DNA from: Anaerolineae bacterium
GTDB taxonomy: Bacteria > Chloroflexota > Anaerolineae > Anaerolineales > UBA4823
DNA: 64,000 nt
Direction of reading: 5' to 3'
Assembly: GCA_003130835.1 (NCBI GenBank)
Contig: QEXX01000028.1
Location: 1-64,000, forward strand
The position numbers and the translations under genes were made by a program. The first letter of the stretch is position 1. Each line of letters opens with the position of its first letter. The notes under the pieces are model-generated. The model did not search any database. It was not told the DNA's origin and saw nothing but the letters and a program-made list of their open reading frames with translations. Below, piece by piece: positions 43,961 through 52,943 of the stretch.

Positions 43961-44175
43961 ATGAGCCTTCCGCTTGGGAATATCGGGTGCTCAGTTTGGG
44001 GAGTTGGTGGCGTGGTCCGCGCCCTGAGGAGCTGGAAGAAACCCTCAACGAACTCGGCCTGCAGGGCTGGGAAGTGATTTCCATGGCGCACGACTATAGC
44101 AGTAGCAAAGTGCGGGTGGTTGCCAAGCGTCCGCTCACTGATCGTGCCCGCCGCCAACGTTCGTTACCCCGATGA
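43957..44175 (+). CDS. Small DUF4177-like protein
   Basis: 72 residues starting with an ATGA overlap on the SdpI-like gene. WEYRVLSLGS, LEETLNELGLQGWEVISMA and VRVVAKRP match the short DUF4177 beta-sheet family. Function unknown; probably coexpressed with its neighbours. Confidence 0.7.
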   Translation: MNEPSAWEYRVLSLGSWWRGPRPEELEETLNELGLQGWEVISMAHDYSSSKVRVVAKRPLTDRARRQRSLPR

Positions 44176-44189
44176 AAAGGACAATGTAA

Positions 44190-45080
44190 ATGAACCGCAA
44201 AGCTTTGCTGATCTTTTTTGTCATTACGTTTGGCTTGGCATGGTTTCTCTTTTCGATTCCGCTGGCTTTAGGCGAACCGCAAAGCTCGCTACGGCAAACC
44301 TCGACTCTGATCGCTTGGACAGCGGCGATGTGGGCGCCAGGCATTGGAGCGATTGTGGCGACCGTTTATGGAATGCGTCAGCCCCTTTCTGGGCTGAATC
44401 TGCGCCGCATTGGAGAGTGGAGAGCCTATCTGTGGGCATGGTTGCTGCCCCCGATTCTGGCTATTCTGGCAGGGGTTTTTACTGTGTTGTTTGGCTTCGG
44501 TAAATTAGACCTGCAGTTCACCCAAATCCGACAGGCGCTGGAAAACGCGCCCGGCGGACAGACCGTCCCGGCTTGGCTGGTGGTTCTCATTCAAGCTCTG
44601 CTATCTTTGACACTGGCGCCTCTGTTCAACACACTGTTTGGGTTGGGCGAAGAGTTGGGTTGGAGGGGCTTTTTGCTGCCGCAGTTGTTGCCGTTGGGAC
44701 AGGGGCGGGCGATCTTGCTCAACGGCTTGGTGTGGGGGATTTGGCATGCGCCGGCGATTTTACAGGGACACAACTACCCCTCTCAGCCCGTCTTGGGCGT
44801 ATTTTTGATGATCATCTTCTGTATCTTGATGGGGACGATCTTTGCTTGGCTGTATTTACGCACTCGCTCTCCGTGGGCTCCGGCTTTGGCGCACGGCTCT
44901 TTGAATGCTACGGCTGGCTTACCGATGCTTTTCCTAAAAGACGTGGACACGACCCTCGGTGGAACGGTCTTGAGCTTAGCCGGTTGGATCGGGATGGTTC
45001 TCTTGGTGCTTTGGCTGCTGTGGAGCAAACGTTTGCCGCTTGAAACGGACAGCACCGAAGCCTTGCCCAAGCTGGCTTAG
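44190..45080 (+). CDS. CPBP-family intramembrane metalloprotease
   Basis: 296 residues, eight or so membrane helices. GLGEELGWRGFLLPQL gives the EExxxR motif, GLVWGIWHAPAIL the His of the second motif and APALAHGSLNAT the third. CPBP (Abi) proteases process prenylated proteins or take part in bacteriocin immunity. Last gene of the operon. Its stop overlaps the stop of the converging MFS gene. Confidence 0.88.
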   Translation: MNRKALLIFFVITFGLAWFLFSIPLALGEPQSSLRQTSTLIAWTAAMWAPGIGAIVATVYGMRQPLSGLNLRRIGEWRAYLWAWLLPPILAILAGVFTVLFGFGKLDLQFTQIRQALENAPGGQTVPAWLVVLIQALLSLTLAPLFNTLFGLGEELGWRGFLLPQLLPLGQGRAILLNGLVWGIWHAPAILQGHNYPSQPVLGVFLMIIFCILMGTIFAWLYLRTRSPWAPALAHGSLNATAGLPMLFLKDVDTTLGGTVLSLAGWIGMVLLVLWLLWSKRLPLETDSTEALPKLA

Positions 45081-46348
45081 CTTGCGGATGGCGCCGAGTC
45101 TGCCTCTGCCCGTCCAAAGAAAGCCCAGTAGAGATAGATGGATAGGCAATAGAGCAAAATCGTCCCGATAAAGGGAGGCGTAAAGCCATAGCGCACCTGC
45201 AACCAACCGCTGAGGGTTGGGCTAAATGCCCAGCCAAAGTTCCACGACATGCTCACCAAACTGGAGACAGTCGCTCGTGCCGAAGGTTCAACGCGCTCCA
45301 TCACAAACGCTTGATAAACCGGACTGCTCATGTTCATCAGAGCTAAGCGGATATAGTAGGCAAATGCGCTCAGCCAAAACTGCGGCGCAAAGCCCATTAG
45401 AATCAAAAAGGGGATGGAGAGGGCTTGCGAGCCGATCACCAGATTCATCTTACCCCAGCGGTCGGCTAAGGGGGGCGCCAGCAACAACCCAACGCCCATC
45501 CACAACGAGCCCCAAGCGAACAACGCCCCAATGACCGGATCGCTCTGGTGATAAACCTGGCGGTAGAAGACGTTCATAAAGGGCATAATCAAGCCTGCCC
45601 CGATGGACGTGACGAACATGGGCGCAATCAAGCGTGCCAGCAGAGCGGGTTGTTGGCGAAAATAGGCAAAGGGGGCGAAGAACGTGCGCTCGGAGCGAGC
45701 AGCCTTGTAAGAGCGAATGGCTGCCAGGGGGAGCAGGGAGAGCAACAGCACGGTGCCGATGATCAGCAGCGCCGCGCCATAGGCTCTCGGGCTGGTTGCC
45801 TGGCTGTGCAAAGCGATCGCCAGCCAGCCGGGCAGGTAGCCGCCGATCCAATTGCCCACCGAAGCCATGGTCATCTGCAAGCCGGAGCTGATGCTAAACA
45901 AATACGTCCGCTCCTCAGCCGACGAGTTTTCCATCAGGAAAGGCGACACCGTCACCGCAGCCAGGCTTTGCCCCAGCCCAGAAAGGGCGCTCATGGCGAG
46001 AAAGACGCCCGCGCTTGGGAACGCCACCATAAGGAGGATAGCCAGCGCTTCCAGAAAGATGGCTACCAACAGGGCGCGCTTTCTGCCTAACCAATCGGCG
46101 GTATAGCCCATCGGCAAAGCCGCCAGCAGCGCCACCAAACTGCTGGCAGTTACCAAGTTGCCCAACAGGGCTTCATCATAGCCCAAACTCAAGACGAAGA
46201 AGTTGAACAGCAAGCGAAAGACCCCCATGGCTGCGCCACTGATGACGATATGGAGCAAGAAGTAGCGCGCATTGGGCTGAAAGGCGCTCACTTTGCCGCG
46301 ATACTCAATCACGGCGCGCTGCATGGTCAGGGCAAACGAGGCACGCAT
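45077..46348 (-). CDS. MFS transporter of the ArsR operon
   Basis: 423 residues, about twelve helices. ALPMGYTADWLGRKRALLVA is the helix 2-3 loop, and LAPPLADRWGKMNLVIGSQA the repeat in the second half. It follows the ArsR-type gene by 6 bases, so export of a toxic or signalling compound sensed by that regulator is plausible. Confidence 0.85.
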   Translation of the reverse strand: MRASFALTMQRAVIEYRGKVSAFQPNARYFLLHIVISGAAMGVFRLLFNFFVLSLGYDEALLGNLVTASSLVALLAALPMGYTADWLGRKRALLVAIFLEALAILLMVAFPSAGVFLAMSALSGLGQSLAAVTVSPFLMENSSAEERTYLFSISSGLQMTMASVGNWIGGYLPGWLAIALHSQATSPRAYGAALLIIGTVLLLSLLPLAAIRSYKAARSERTFFAPFAYFRQQPALLARLIAPMFVTSIGAGLIMPFMNVFYRQVYHQSDPVIGALFAWGSLWMGVGLLLAPPLADRWGKMNLVIGSQALSIPFLILMGFAPQFWLSAFAYYIRLALMNMSSPVYQAFVMERVEPSARATVSSLVSMSWNFGWAFSPTLSGWLQVRYGFTPPFIGTILLYCLSIYLYWAFFGRAEADSAPSAS

Positions 46349-46354
46349 GGGCGC

Positions 46355-47437
46355 TTATTCTCCTGAAGGCGGATTTTCGGAACGCAAGAAGTCTTCAAAA
46401 GCTTGGCAAAGCTGCTCCAAATAGCCTTTGCGCGGTGTGTACAGGCGCGTCTCTCCTTTGACGGAGATTTGCACCAAACCCGCCAGGCGCAGCTCGGTCA
46501 GGTGATGGATGACGGTGGGAGCCCGCAGGCGCAACTTGCGCGCCAGTTGGGAGGGGGTGTGCGGCTCTGCTTCGAGATAGCGCAAAATGCGCAGTCGGGT
46601 TGGGTCGGCGAGCGCTTTCAAAGCCTTCGTCAGGCTCTCTGGCACCGTTTCGCCCGCAATCAACGACTCGCCGGGTGGCCGCCCGCCGAAGAGAATCAGA
46701 TGCGTCTTCTCATCTACTTCGAGGTAGATTAACAAAGGCGTTGACCAATAGGCCGGAGCAAGGATCAGGTTGGGCTTGAAGAAGGAACGGTCGAATTCCA
46801 CCCCTTGCGACAGCTCGACAATGAGTTGCTGCAAGGGCAGTTTTTCTGCCAGCGCTTGGGCGCGCTGCAAGGCACGGCGCAAGGGGGCTTCAATGCGCCG
46901 TTCTTCCTCTGCAAAGAAGACTTGGTAGTAAGCTTGTAAAGCTTCCAAATAACGCTCGCCGAACTCCTCCGCCCTGCTCCACCACTGCAACAGGCTCTTG
47001 ATTTGCCCTGTGGAAGGCGTATGCCCCTTGGCTTTCTCGGCCGCCCGCACGGCTTCCACATCAGCCTCGTCATAGGTGCGCCGGGCTTGCACCTCCCGCA
47101 GGCGGGCATGCAGTTCAGGCGGCACCTCTGCCGAGAGGGAGAGAGCCGCCAGACGTTCGGCAGGCGGGATTTGGCGTAAGGTGAAGAGGGCTGTGGCGGC
47201 ATCCTTTGGGTGGGGGAGGCGATAGACCCAAGATAGGGGAAGTTTAAAAAAAGAATAGATGTCCTCTAAAAACTTGCGCTCGCTTTGAGGCAAGCGCGAG
47301 CGTACCCCGGCCGCCCACGATGGCCGCAAGCCCACCCGGGCAGGTTCGTGTAAAACCTTCAAACTGATAAACAGATCATAAGCGCTGCCGAAATCCCACT
47401 GAAGGGCAGGCGGCGTGGTGGACGAAGGCTGGCTCAT
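46355..47437 (-). CDS. ArsR-type winged-helix regulator with long N-terminal domain
   Basis: 360 residues. The C-terminal 100 hold the winged helix: KALADPTRLRILRYLEAEPH, TPSQLARKLRLRAPTVIHHL, ELRLAGLVQISVKGETRLY. The first 250 residues are mostly helical and match no family I can name, probably a ligand-binding part. The start overlaps the small gene upstream by ATGA. It probably binds the palindromes at 47749-47787. Confidence 0.8.
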   Translation of the reverse strand: MSQPSSTTPPALQWDFGSAYDLFISLKVLHEPARVGLRPSWAAGVRSRLPQSERKFLEDIYSFFKLPLSWVYRLPHPKDAATALFTLRQIPPAERLAALSLSAEVPPELHARLREVQARRTYDEADVEAVRAAEKAKGHTPSTGQIKSLLQWWSRAEEFGERYLEALQAYYQVFFAEEERRIEAPLRRALQRAQALAEKLPLQQLIVELSQGVEFDRSFFKPNLILAPAYWSTPLLIYLEVDEKTHLILFGGRPPGESLIAGETVPESLTKALKALADPTRLRILRYLEAEPHTPSQLARKLRLRAPTVIHHLTELRLAGLVQISVKGETRLYTPRKGYLEQLCQAFEDFLRSENPPSGE

Positions 47438-47664
47438 GGGTTCTCTTGACTCAAATCCGGCAGGCTGGTGTTGGCAGGCTCACCGATTAGGTCCTTGAAC
47501 AAGCGCGCCAAGCGTGGCAACCAAGCGCGGCCGTGGGATTGCGCAGGGGAGGGCGCCAATTTGTCAGGCACAGGGAGGTTCTCCCTTGGCAATGGTGTGG
47601 TCGCAATGAGAGAGATAGAGGAGCGCTTGAGCTTCCCAGGGGCAGATTCTTTTGCATCCAACAT
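47434..47664 (-). CDS. Small hypothetical protein at the head of the ArsR operon
   Basis: 76 residues from the ATG at 47664 with AAAGGAGGAG upstream; its stop overlaps the next start. No family recognised. The sequence is Pro/Ser/Leu-rich with one amphipathic stretch (LPRLARLFKDLIGE). The strong ribosome site and overlap argue that it is real; it may mainly couple translation. Confidence 0.55.
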   Translation of the reverse strand: MLDAKESAPGKLKRSSISLIATTPLPRENLPVPDKLAPSPAQSHGRAWLPRLARLFKDLIGEPANTSLPDLSQENP

Positions 47665-47748
47665 GATCGACTCCTCCTTTCTTGCCGATCCATTCGAACC
47701 AGGTTCAAGCCTCTCGGTTAGGCAGACACTGTTGCTCACCGCCACATT

Positions 47749-47787
47749 TAGACATTTGTCTATGGTAGATAAATATCTAATTAGATA
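47749..47787. promoter_or_regulatory. Two palindromes before the ArsR operon
   Basis: TAGACATTTGTCTA (47749-47762, arms of six) and TATCTAATTAGATA (47774-47787, perfect) lie upstream of the ATG at 47664, 25 bases apart centre to centre. The A/T-rich form fits ArsR-type operators. Confidence 0.6.
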
Positions 47788-47896
47788 ATAATCTAATCTC
47801 CTGCTTTTGTCAAGTAGTCTTGCGCATCCAAGCCGCACCCGACAAAGCTCTCCAAGGCACAAACAGCCGCATGTACTAGTATATTGTGAAATTCTA

Positions 47897-47925
47897 TTGA
47901 CATTAAGGTAATAATGTTATAAAAT
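47897..47925 (+). promoter_or_regulatory. Promoter of the XRE-cupin gene
   Basis: TTGACA (47897-47902) and TAAAAT (47920-47925), 17 bases apart, in an A/T-rich stretch about 75 bases before the ATG at 48000. Confidence 0.55.
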
Positions 47926-47999
47926 AATAGTAAGCCCACTCACGGTTTCGCAACATCACCGAAACTTCACCCCACGATAGAACAGGAGTTGAACCGCTT

Positions 48000-48695
48000 A
48001 TGAATTCCCCCTCTCGACCAAGGCACAAGGCACAACCAAGCGCCACACAAAACCCACCGCTGCGCTCGTTATTGAGGGAGGGGTGGAACGAGGTCAACGT
48101 GGGCGCAAGTCTAAGGGCACTCCGCAACCAGCAGGGGCTTTCCATGCGCGCTTTGGCTGAGCTGAGCGGTTTGAACGTCAACACCTTGAGCCTGATCGAA
48201 AACAACAAGATCTCCCCCAGCGTGAGCACCTTGCAGCGCTTGGCGGTTGCCTTGCGCGTCCCGATCACCGCCTTCTTCGAGTTCGGGCAAGAACAGCGCT
48301 CGGTGGTTTACCAGCGTGCCGGCCAGCGCCGGCGGGTGGCTTTCGACCAGGGGGTGCTGGAAGATTTAGGCGGCGGGCTTTCGTTGCACGGCGGGGTTCC
48401 CTTAATGGTTTCGCTCGATCCGGGCAGTACCAGCGGTGAGGAGAGGATTGTGCATACCGGTTTGGAGTTCGTCTATTGTTTGGAAGGCTGTTTGACCTAC
48501 TTTATTTCAGAGGATCGCTATGAGTTGAATCCAGGCGATAGTTTGCTCTTTGAAGCCCACCTTCCCCATCGCTGGGGCAATTTCGGCTCGCACCCCTCGC
48601 GCTCGTTGCTCATCCTCTGTCCTACCGACGAGCGCGATCGGCCTCACGAGCGGCATTTCCCATCGGAGAGCTTGACCCGCAGCGCTAGCGGGTAA
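48000..48695 (+). CDS. XRE-family regulator with cupin domain
   Basis: 231 residues. An unusual basic N-terminal extension of about 35 residues comes first. Next is the helix-turn-helix (LRALRNQQGLSMRALAELSG, NTLSLIENNKISPSVSTLQR), then a C-terminal cupin (FVYCLEGCLTYFISEDRYEL, NPGDSLLFEAHLPHRWGN). Such proteins sense small metabolites. The cytochrome gene starts 11 bases on. Confidence 0.88.
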   Translation: MNSPSRPRHKAQPSATQNPPLRSLLREGWNEVNVGASLRALRNQQGLSMRALAELSGLNVNTLSLIENNKISPSVSTLQRLAVALRVPITAFFEFGQEQRSVVYQRAGQRRRVAFDQGVLEDLGGGLSLHGGVPLMVSLDPGSTSGEERIVHTGLEFVYCLEGCLTYFISEDRYELNPGDSLLFEAHLPHRWGNFGSHPSRSLLILCPTDERDRPHERHFPSESLTRSASG

Positions 48696-48706
48696 GGAGG
48701 TGGCCT

Positions 48707-49267
48707 ATGAAATGGTGGCGCCGCATTTTCATTAGCCTGTGGTTCTTGGGGTGGATTTTCTGGCAAGCAGGGGCTGGGGTGCAAATTGCAGCCGCCCAGA
48801 CGCCCAAGCCCGGCCAAGACGAAAGTTGTTTCAAATGCCATGCCAATCTATACCAGTTGCACGACAGCGGCAAATGGTATTGCCTGTGCGGCACTCGGGC
48901 GCGCTGTTCGTTTTGTCACGGCGGGGTGGTCGGCAGTGTCGATCTGGAACTTGCCCATCAAAACCTGATCGCCAATCCCATCCTGCAGAACCGTGCGGTT
49001 TGTCAGCAGTGTCACCCCCAAGATGCCGAACAGCGCATTGCCACGTTTATCGCCAAAGCGGGGGTCAAAACACCGCCTGCGCACGACCGCGTCGCCGTGG
49101 CGGCGGTGGGCAACGCAGGGGCACTGCCTGCTGCATTGCAGGAAAAGCCACCTTCGCCCTGGAAAACGGTGGCTTGGGTGGTCTTGGGGTTCGCCGCAGT
49201 GGGTGTGCTGGCCTTGGCTTGGCACTGCTACCGCTTAGACTGCTTGCGCAGACAATCCAACCCCTAA
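48707..49267 (+). CDS. Membrane-anchored triheme cytochrome c-like protein
   Basis: 186 residues. After a signal segment (ISLWFLGWIFWQAGAG) come three CxxCH heme sites: C41-H45, C67-H71 and C99-H103. Two more Cys (C59, C61, in YCLCGT) may form a disulfide. A membrane helix near 152-172 anchors it, with a short Arg-rich tail inside. It resembles small periplasmic multiheme proteins. TAAGGAGG precedes the ATG. Coregulated with the XRE-cupin gene by position. Confidence 0.8.
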   Translation: MKWWRRIFISLWFLGWIFWQAGAGVQIAAAQTPKPGQDESCFKCHANLYQLHDSGKWYCLCGTRARCSFCHGGVVGSVDLELAHQNLIANPILQNRAVCQQCHPQDAEQRIATFIAKAGVKTPPAHDRVAVAAVGNAGALPAALQEKPPSPWKTVAWVVLGFAAVGVLALAWHCYRLDCLRRQSNP

Positions 49268-49357
49268 AGGGGGTTTGCCTCTCAAGGGAAGACTGGACTA
49301 CAAGAAGAAAAAACCCTCCCCAAACTGGAGAGGGTGAGAGGAGAAAAAGCTGCTCCG

Positions 49358-50101
49358 CTAACGGGTTTGCAGACGGGCGCCGCCCAGATAGGCTGCCTTC
49401 ACGTGCTCGTTTTCGCGCAGCTCGGCTGCCGGGCCGTGAATAGCAATTTTCCCGGTTTCTAGGATATACCCGTAATTGGCAATGGCAAGCGCTTTACGGG
49501 CATTTTGTTCGACCAACAGGATCGAGACCTTTTCCTCTTCGTGGATTTTTTTGATGACGCGGAAGATCTCCTGCACGAGAATCGGCGCCAACCCCAAGGA
49601 TGGCTCGTCTAACAGCAAAATCTTGGGCTTGGCGATCAGCCCGCGCCCAATGGCAAGCATCTGCTGTTCCCCCCCCGAAAGGGTGCCAGCCAGTTGTTTG
49701 CGGCGCTGTTTCAGGATGGGGAACAGGGTGAAAATCCATTCTTTGGTCTCTTGAATTTGGCGCTCGCTCAATTTGTTGCGCACCCCCCAAGTGCCGATAT
49801 TCAGGTTTTCTTCTACGGTGAGGGTGGCAAAGACGCGCCGCCCTTCGGGGACGTGCGTTATGCCTTGCGATGCCAGTTGATGGGGCGGATATTTGCTTAA
49901 GTCCTGCCCCATCAGGCGCACCACACCGCTCTTGATTGGCACCAAACCCGAAATCACCTTCAACAAGGTGGTCTTACCGGCCCCGTTGGCGCCCAATACG
50001 GCGACGATGTCGCCTTCTTGGATCTCGAGCGAAACGCCTTTCAGCGCCTCCACCGCACCGTAAGCGACAACCAAGTTTTCGACTGAAAGCAGTGCGTCTA
50101 T
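49358..50101 (-). CDS. livF: Branched-chain amino-acid-type ABC ATPase, LivF-like
   Basis: About 247 residues with Walker A GANGAGKTT, signature LSGGEQQMLAIG, Walker B ILLLDEPSLGLAP and H-loop LLVEQNARKAL. The start is odd. The frame runs back through SVENLVVAYGAVEALKGVSL to an ATA at 50101, four bases after the LivMG stop and right behind AGGAGGAG, with no ATG or GTG there. ATA may be the start; CTG at 50092 and TTG at 50074 are other options. Confidence 0.88.
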   Translation of the reverse strand: MDALLSVENLVVAYGAVEALKGVSLEIQEGDIVAVLGANGAGKTTLLKVISGLVPIKSGVVRLMGQDLSKYPPHQLASQGITHVPEGRRVFATLTVEENLNIGTWGVRNKLSERQIQETKEWIFTLFPILKQRRKQLAGTLSGGEQQMLAIGRGLIAKPKILLLDEPSLGLAPILVQEIFRVIKKIHEEEKVSILLVEQNARKALAIANYGYILETGKIAIHGPAAELRENEHVKAAYLGGARLQTR

Positions 50102-50102
50102 G

Positions 50103-51992
50103 TTACTCCTCCTTTCCCAGATACGCCTCGATGACGCGCGGGTTCTGGTAAATCTCTTGCGGCAACCCTTCGGCGATCTTGGCGCCCATGTCCATCACCG
50201 TCACCCAGTCGGAAATGCCCATCACCACATTCATGTCGTGCTCAATCAGGAACAGGGTAAAGCCCTCGGCGATCAAGGTTTTAAGGAACTCCATCAGTTC
50301 CTCGGTTTCCTTATCGTTCAAACCGGAGGAGGGTTCGTCGAGGATGAGCAGGGTCGGGCTGGTGGCTAAGGCGCGGGCAATTTCTAACAGGCGCTGTTTG
50401 CCGTAGGGCAAATTCTTCGCCAGCTCATTCCGAAATTCCCACAGCCCCACTTGGTGCAGGCGGTAGGCAGCCACCTCCAAGATGTGCCGCTCCTCGCGGC
50501 GCTGCTGTGGGGTGCGCAACACCGACGCCCACGTACCGCTATGCGCGTGGCAGTGCGGGCCCGACATGACATTTTCAATGCAGGTCAGGGACGGGAACAG
50601 GCGGATGTTTTGGAAGGTGCGGGCGATGCCTTTGGCGATCACCGCATGAGGCTTGAGGTTGGTGATGTCTTCGCCTTTGAAGATCACCTTGCCGCTGGTC
50701 GGACGGTAAATGCCAGTGATCACGTTGAACAGGGTAGTCTTCCCGGCTCCGTTGGGCCCGATCAGGGCGGTGATCTTGCCGCTGCGGATTTGCAAATCGA
50801 CGGCATTGACCGCCACCAAGCCGCCGAACTGCATGGTCAGGTTTTGGGTTTCCAGCACCACGCCGTTAGAGCCGTTTCCCGAGGCAGCCTTTACACCCGC
50901 AGCAGGAGAGGCTTTTTCTGTAACCGTCTTTTGGACAACCTCTTCGATAAAGGCATTTTCATCCTCGGGCAAATTCTTGATTCCCAAACCGCGCAGCCCA
51001 ACCCCTTCGCGGCGGCGGGGCAGGATGCCGCCCGGGCGGAAGATCATCATCACCACCAAGGCTGCTCCAAAGAACAGCAAGCGGTAGCTGGCAAATTGGC
51101 GGAAGATCTCCGGGAAGACAACGATGATCGCCGCACCCAAAATGTTGCCAGGAATCGACCCCAACCCGCCGAGCAGGACGATGACGAAGAAGAGCGCCGA
51201 ATCCATGAAGGTGAAGTTGGCCGGCGAGATGGTCATCATCTTAGAAGCATAGATATTGCCGGCTAAACCTGCCAGCGCAGCCCCTAACACAAAGGCAATC
51301 AGCTTATAGGAGCGCACATCGACGCCATTGGCTTCGGCAGCGATCTCATCCTCACGAATAAAATTCCACGCCCGACCGACGCGCGATTTCTGCAAGTTCA
51401 CCAAACCGACGATCACCAATCCAACGATGATCCACACATAGTAATAGAACTGCATTGGACTGCGCAGGGTAAAAAAGCCAAAATCGGGGTTACCGATGCC
51501 GGTGATGCCGTTGGCGCCGTTGGTTAAACCAAAGGGGTTATTCAAGGCTGCCAGACGGACGATCTCGCCGATGCCGATGGTGACGATACACAGATAGTCA
51601 CCGCGCAGATGGATGATCGGCGAGGTGACCAGATAGGCAAATGCGCCGGCCAGGATGGCGCTCAAAGGCAAGAGGACAATGATAGGAACTTTCAACTGGG
51701 TGTAAAGGATGCCGGTGGTATAGGCACCGATGGCGTAAAAGGCAGCGTGACCCAGATCGAACAGTCCCACTTCTCCCAAGACGATGTTCAAGCTCAGCCC
51801 CAGCAGCACATAAATCCCCACAAAAAAGCCAACATCAATCCAATAATTGTTGACAAAGGGCAAGAACGGATAAATCAGCAGAAGCAGGACGATCAATCCG
51901 ATCCAGACGAACGCCAAGCGGCCGGACCGCTCCGCCCTGTTCTGCTGGGCTTTCCAGAGACGTTGGGTGAGTTTCTGAGTGAAATCGCTCAT
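50103..51992 (-). CDS. Fused LivM permease and LivG ATPase
   Basis: 629 residues. Residues 1-345 are a LivM-type permease (GLSLNIVLGEVGLFDLGHAA, RGDYLCIVTIGIGEIVRL, GLAGNIYASKMMTISP). A Ser/Ala/Gly linker (about 345-393) leads to a LivG-type ATPase with Walker A GPNGAGKTT, LPYGKQRLLEIARAL in place of LSGGQ, and LLILDEPSSGLND. Fusion of the two is found in some lineages. It forms the importer with LivH and LivF. Confidence 0.9.
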   Translation of the reverse strand: MSDFTQKLTQRLWKAQQNRAERSGRLAFVWIGLIVLLLLIYPFLPFVNNYWIDVGFFVGIYVLLGLSLNIVLGEVGLFDLGHAAFYAIGAYTTGILYTQLKVPIIVLLPLSAILAGAFAYLVTSPIIHLRGDYLCIVTIGIGEIVRLAALNNPFGLTNGANGITGIGNPDFGFFTLRSPMQFYYYVWIIVGLVIVGLVNLQKSRVGRAWNFIREDEIAAEANGVDVRSYKLIAFVLGAALAGLAGNIYASKMMTISPANFTFMDSALFFVIVLLGGLGSIPGNILGAAIIVVFPEIFRQFASYRLLFFGAALVVMMIFRPGGILPRRREGVGLRGLGIKNLPEDENAFIEEVVQKTVTEKASPAAGVKAASGNGSNGVVLETQNLTMQFGGLVAVNAVDLQIRSGKITALIGPNGAGKTTLFNVITGIYRPTSGKVIFKGEDITNLKPHAVIAKGIARTFQNIRLFPSLTCIENVMSGPHCHAHSGTWASVLRTPQQRREERHILEVAAYRLHQVGLWEFRNELAKNLPYGKQRLLEIARALATSPTLLILDEPSSGLNDKETEELMEFLKTLIAEGFTLFLIEHDMNVVMGISDWVTVMDMGAKIAEGLPQEIYQNPRVIEAYLGKEE

Positions 51993-51995
51993 GGC

Positions 51996-52910
51996 TTACA
52001 CTTTCTCCGCCACTTTTTCTCCGATCAAGCCGGTTGGGCGGACGATCAAAATGATGATCAAGATGAGAAAGACAAAGACGTTCTTCCATGCCCCGGAGAC
52101 GAATCCCTCAAAGAGCGATTCGAGCAGCCCGAGCAGGATGCCGCCGATCATGGCGCCAGGGATATTGCCGATGCCGCCCATGATGGTCGCCGTAAAGGCT
52201 TTCAAGCCATACCCCCAACCCATGGTGAAGATGATGCGGCTGTAATTTAAGCCGGCAAACACCCCTGCCAGGGCGCCCAAGGCCGGACCGACCGAGAAAA
52301 CAAACAAGATGATCGAGCGGAAGTTAATGCCCATCAGGGTTGCCGTCTCGCGGTCCAGCGCCGTAGCGCGCACGGCAGCGCCGAAAAGCGTCTTCTCCAC
52401 GACATAGTAGATCAGCGCCATTAAGGTGAGCGAGACGATCAACGTAACCAGTTTGATGTCGGTCATATAGACCTCACCAAACAACCGAAAGGTGCCGGAC
52501 GGAATGCTGGTTTGGGGATAAGCCTGAAAGCGCGGCCCCCAAACAGCCATAATGCCATTCGAGATGAAGATCGACGCTCCCAGCGCCGAGACCACTAGCG
52601 GCAGGCGGCCGGCTTTGTACACCGGGCGGTAAGCCACCCGCTCGACCAACAAACCACCGATGGCAAGCCCCAGCATGGCGCCCAGAATGGCAACGACAAT
52701 GCCCCCCCACAGCCCAAAGGTGCGCGTCACCCAGCCCGAGCCGATCACCAAAATGGCATAACCAAGGTAACTGCCCAAGGTGAAGAAATCGCCATGGGCA
52801 AAGTTGATCAATTTCATCACCCCATACACCATGGAATAGCCCATGGCAACCAACGCATAGAAAGAGCCAATCGTCAAACCATTGGTGAGTTGCTCAAGGA
52901 GCAATTGCAT
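51996..52910 (-). CDS. livH: Branched-chain amino-acid-type ABC permease, LivH-like
   Basis: 304 residues, about eight helices. LTNGLTIGSFYALVAMGYSM, YGVMKLINFAHGDFF and MGINFRSIILFVFSVGPALG are typical. It follows the binding-protein gene after 119 bases that hold a C/G hairpin, which may lower expression of permeases relative to the binding protein. Confidence 0.9.
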   Translation of the reverse strand: MQLLLEQLTNGLTIGSFYALVAMGYSMVYGVMKLINFAHGDFFTLGSYLGYAILVIGSGWVTRTFGLWGGIVVAILGAMLGLAIGGLLVERVAYRPVYKAGRLPLVVSALGASIFISNGIMAVWGPRFQAYPQTSIPSGTFRLFGEVYMTDIKLVTLIVSLTLMALIYYVVEKTLFGAAVRATALDRETATLMGINFRSIILFVFSVGPALGALAGVFAGLNYSRIIFTMGWGYGLKAFTATIMGGIGNIPGAMIGGILLGLLESLFEGFVSGAWKNVFVFLILIIILIVRPTGLIGEKVAEKV

Positions 52911-52943
52911 CGAAAGCCTCCTTGCCGTTCAGAACCAAGATGG

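Larger units (their letters stand above)
47665..47999. other. Divergent regulatory region
   Basis: Contains the two palindromes at 47749-47787 and, further right, a plus-strand promoter at 47897-47925 for the XRE-cupin gene. No coding frame with support was seen. Confidence 0.5.
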
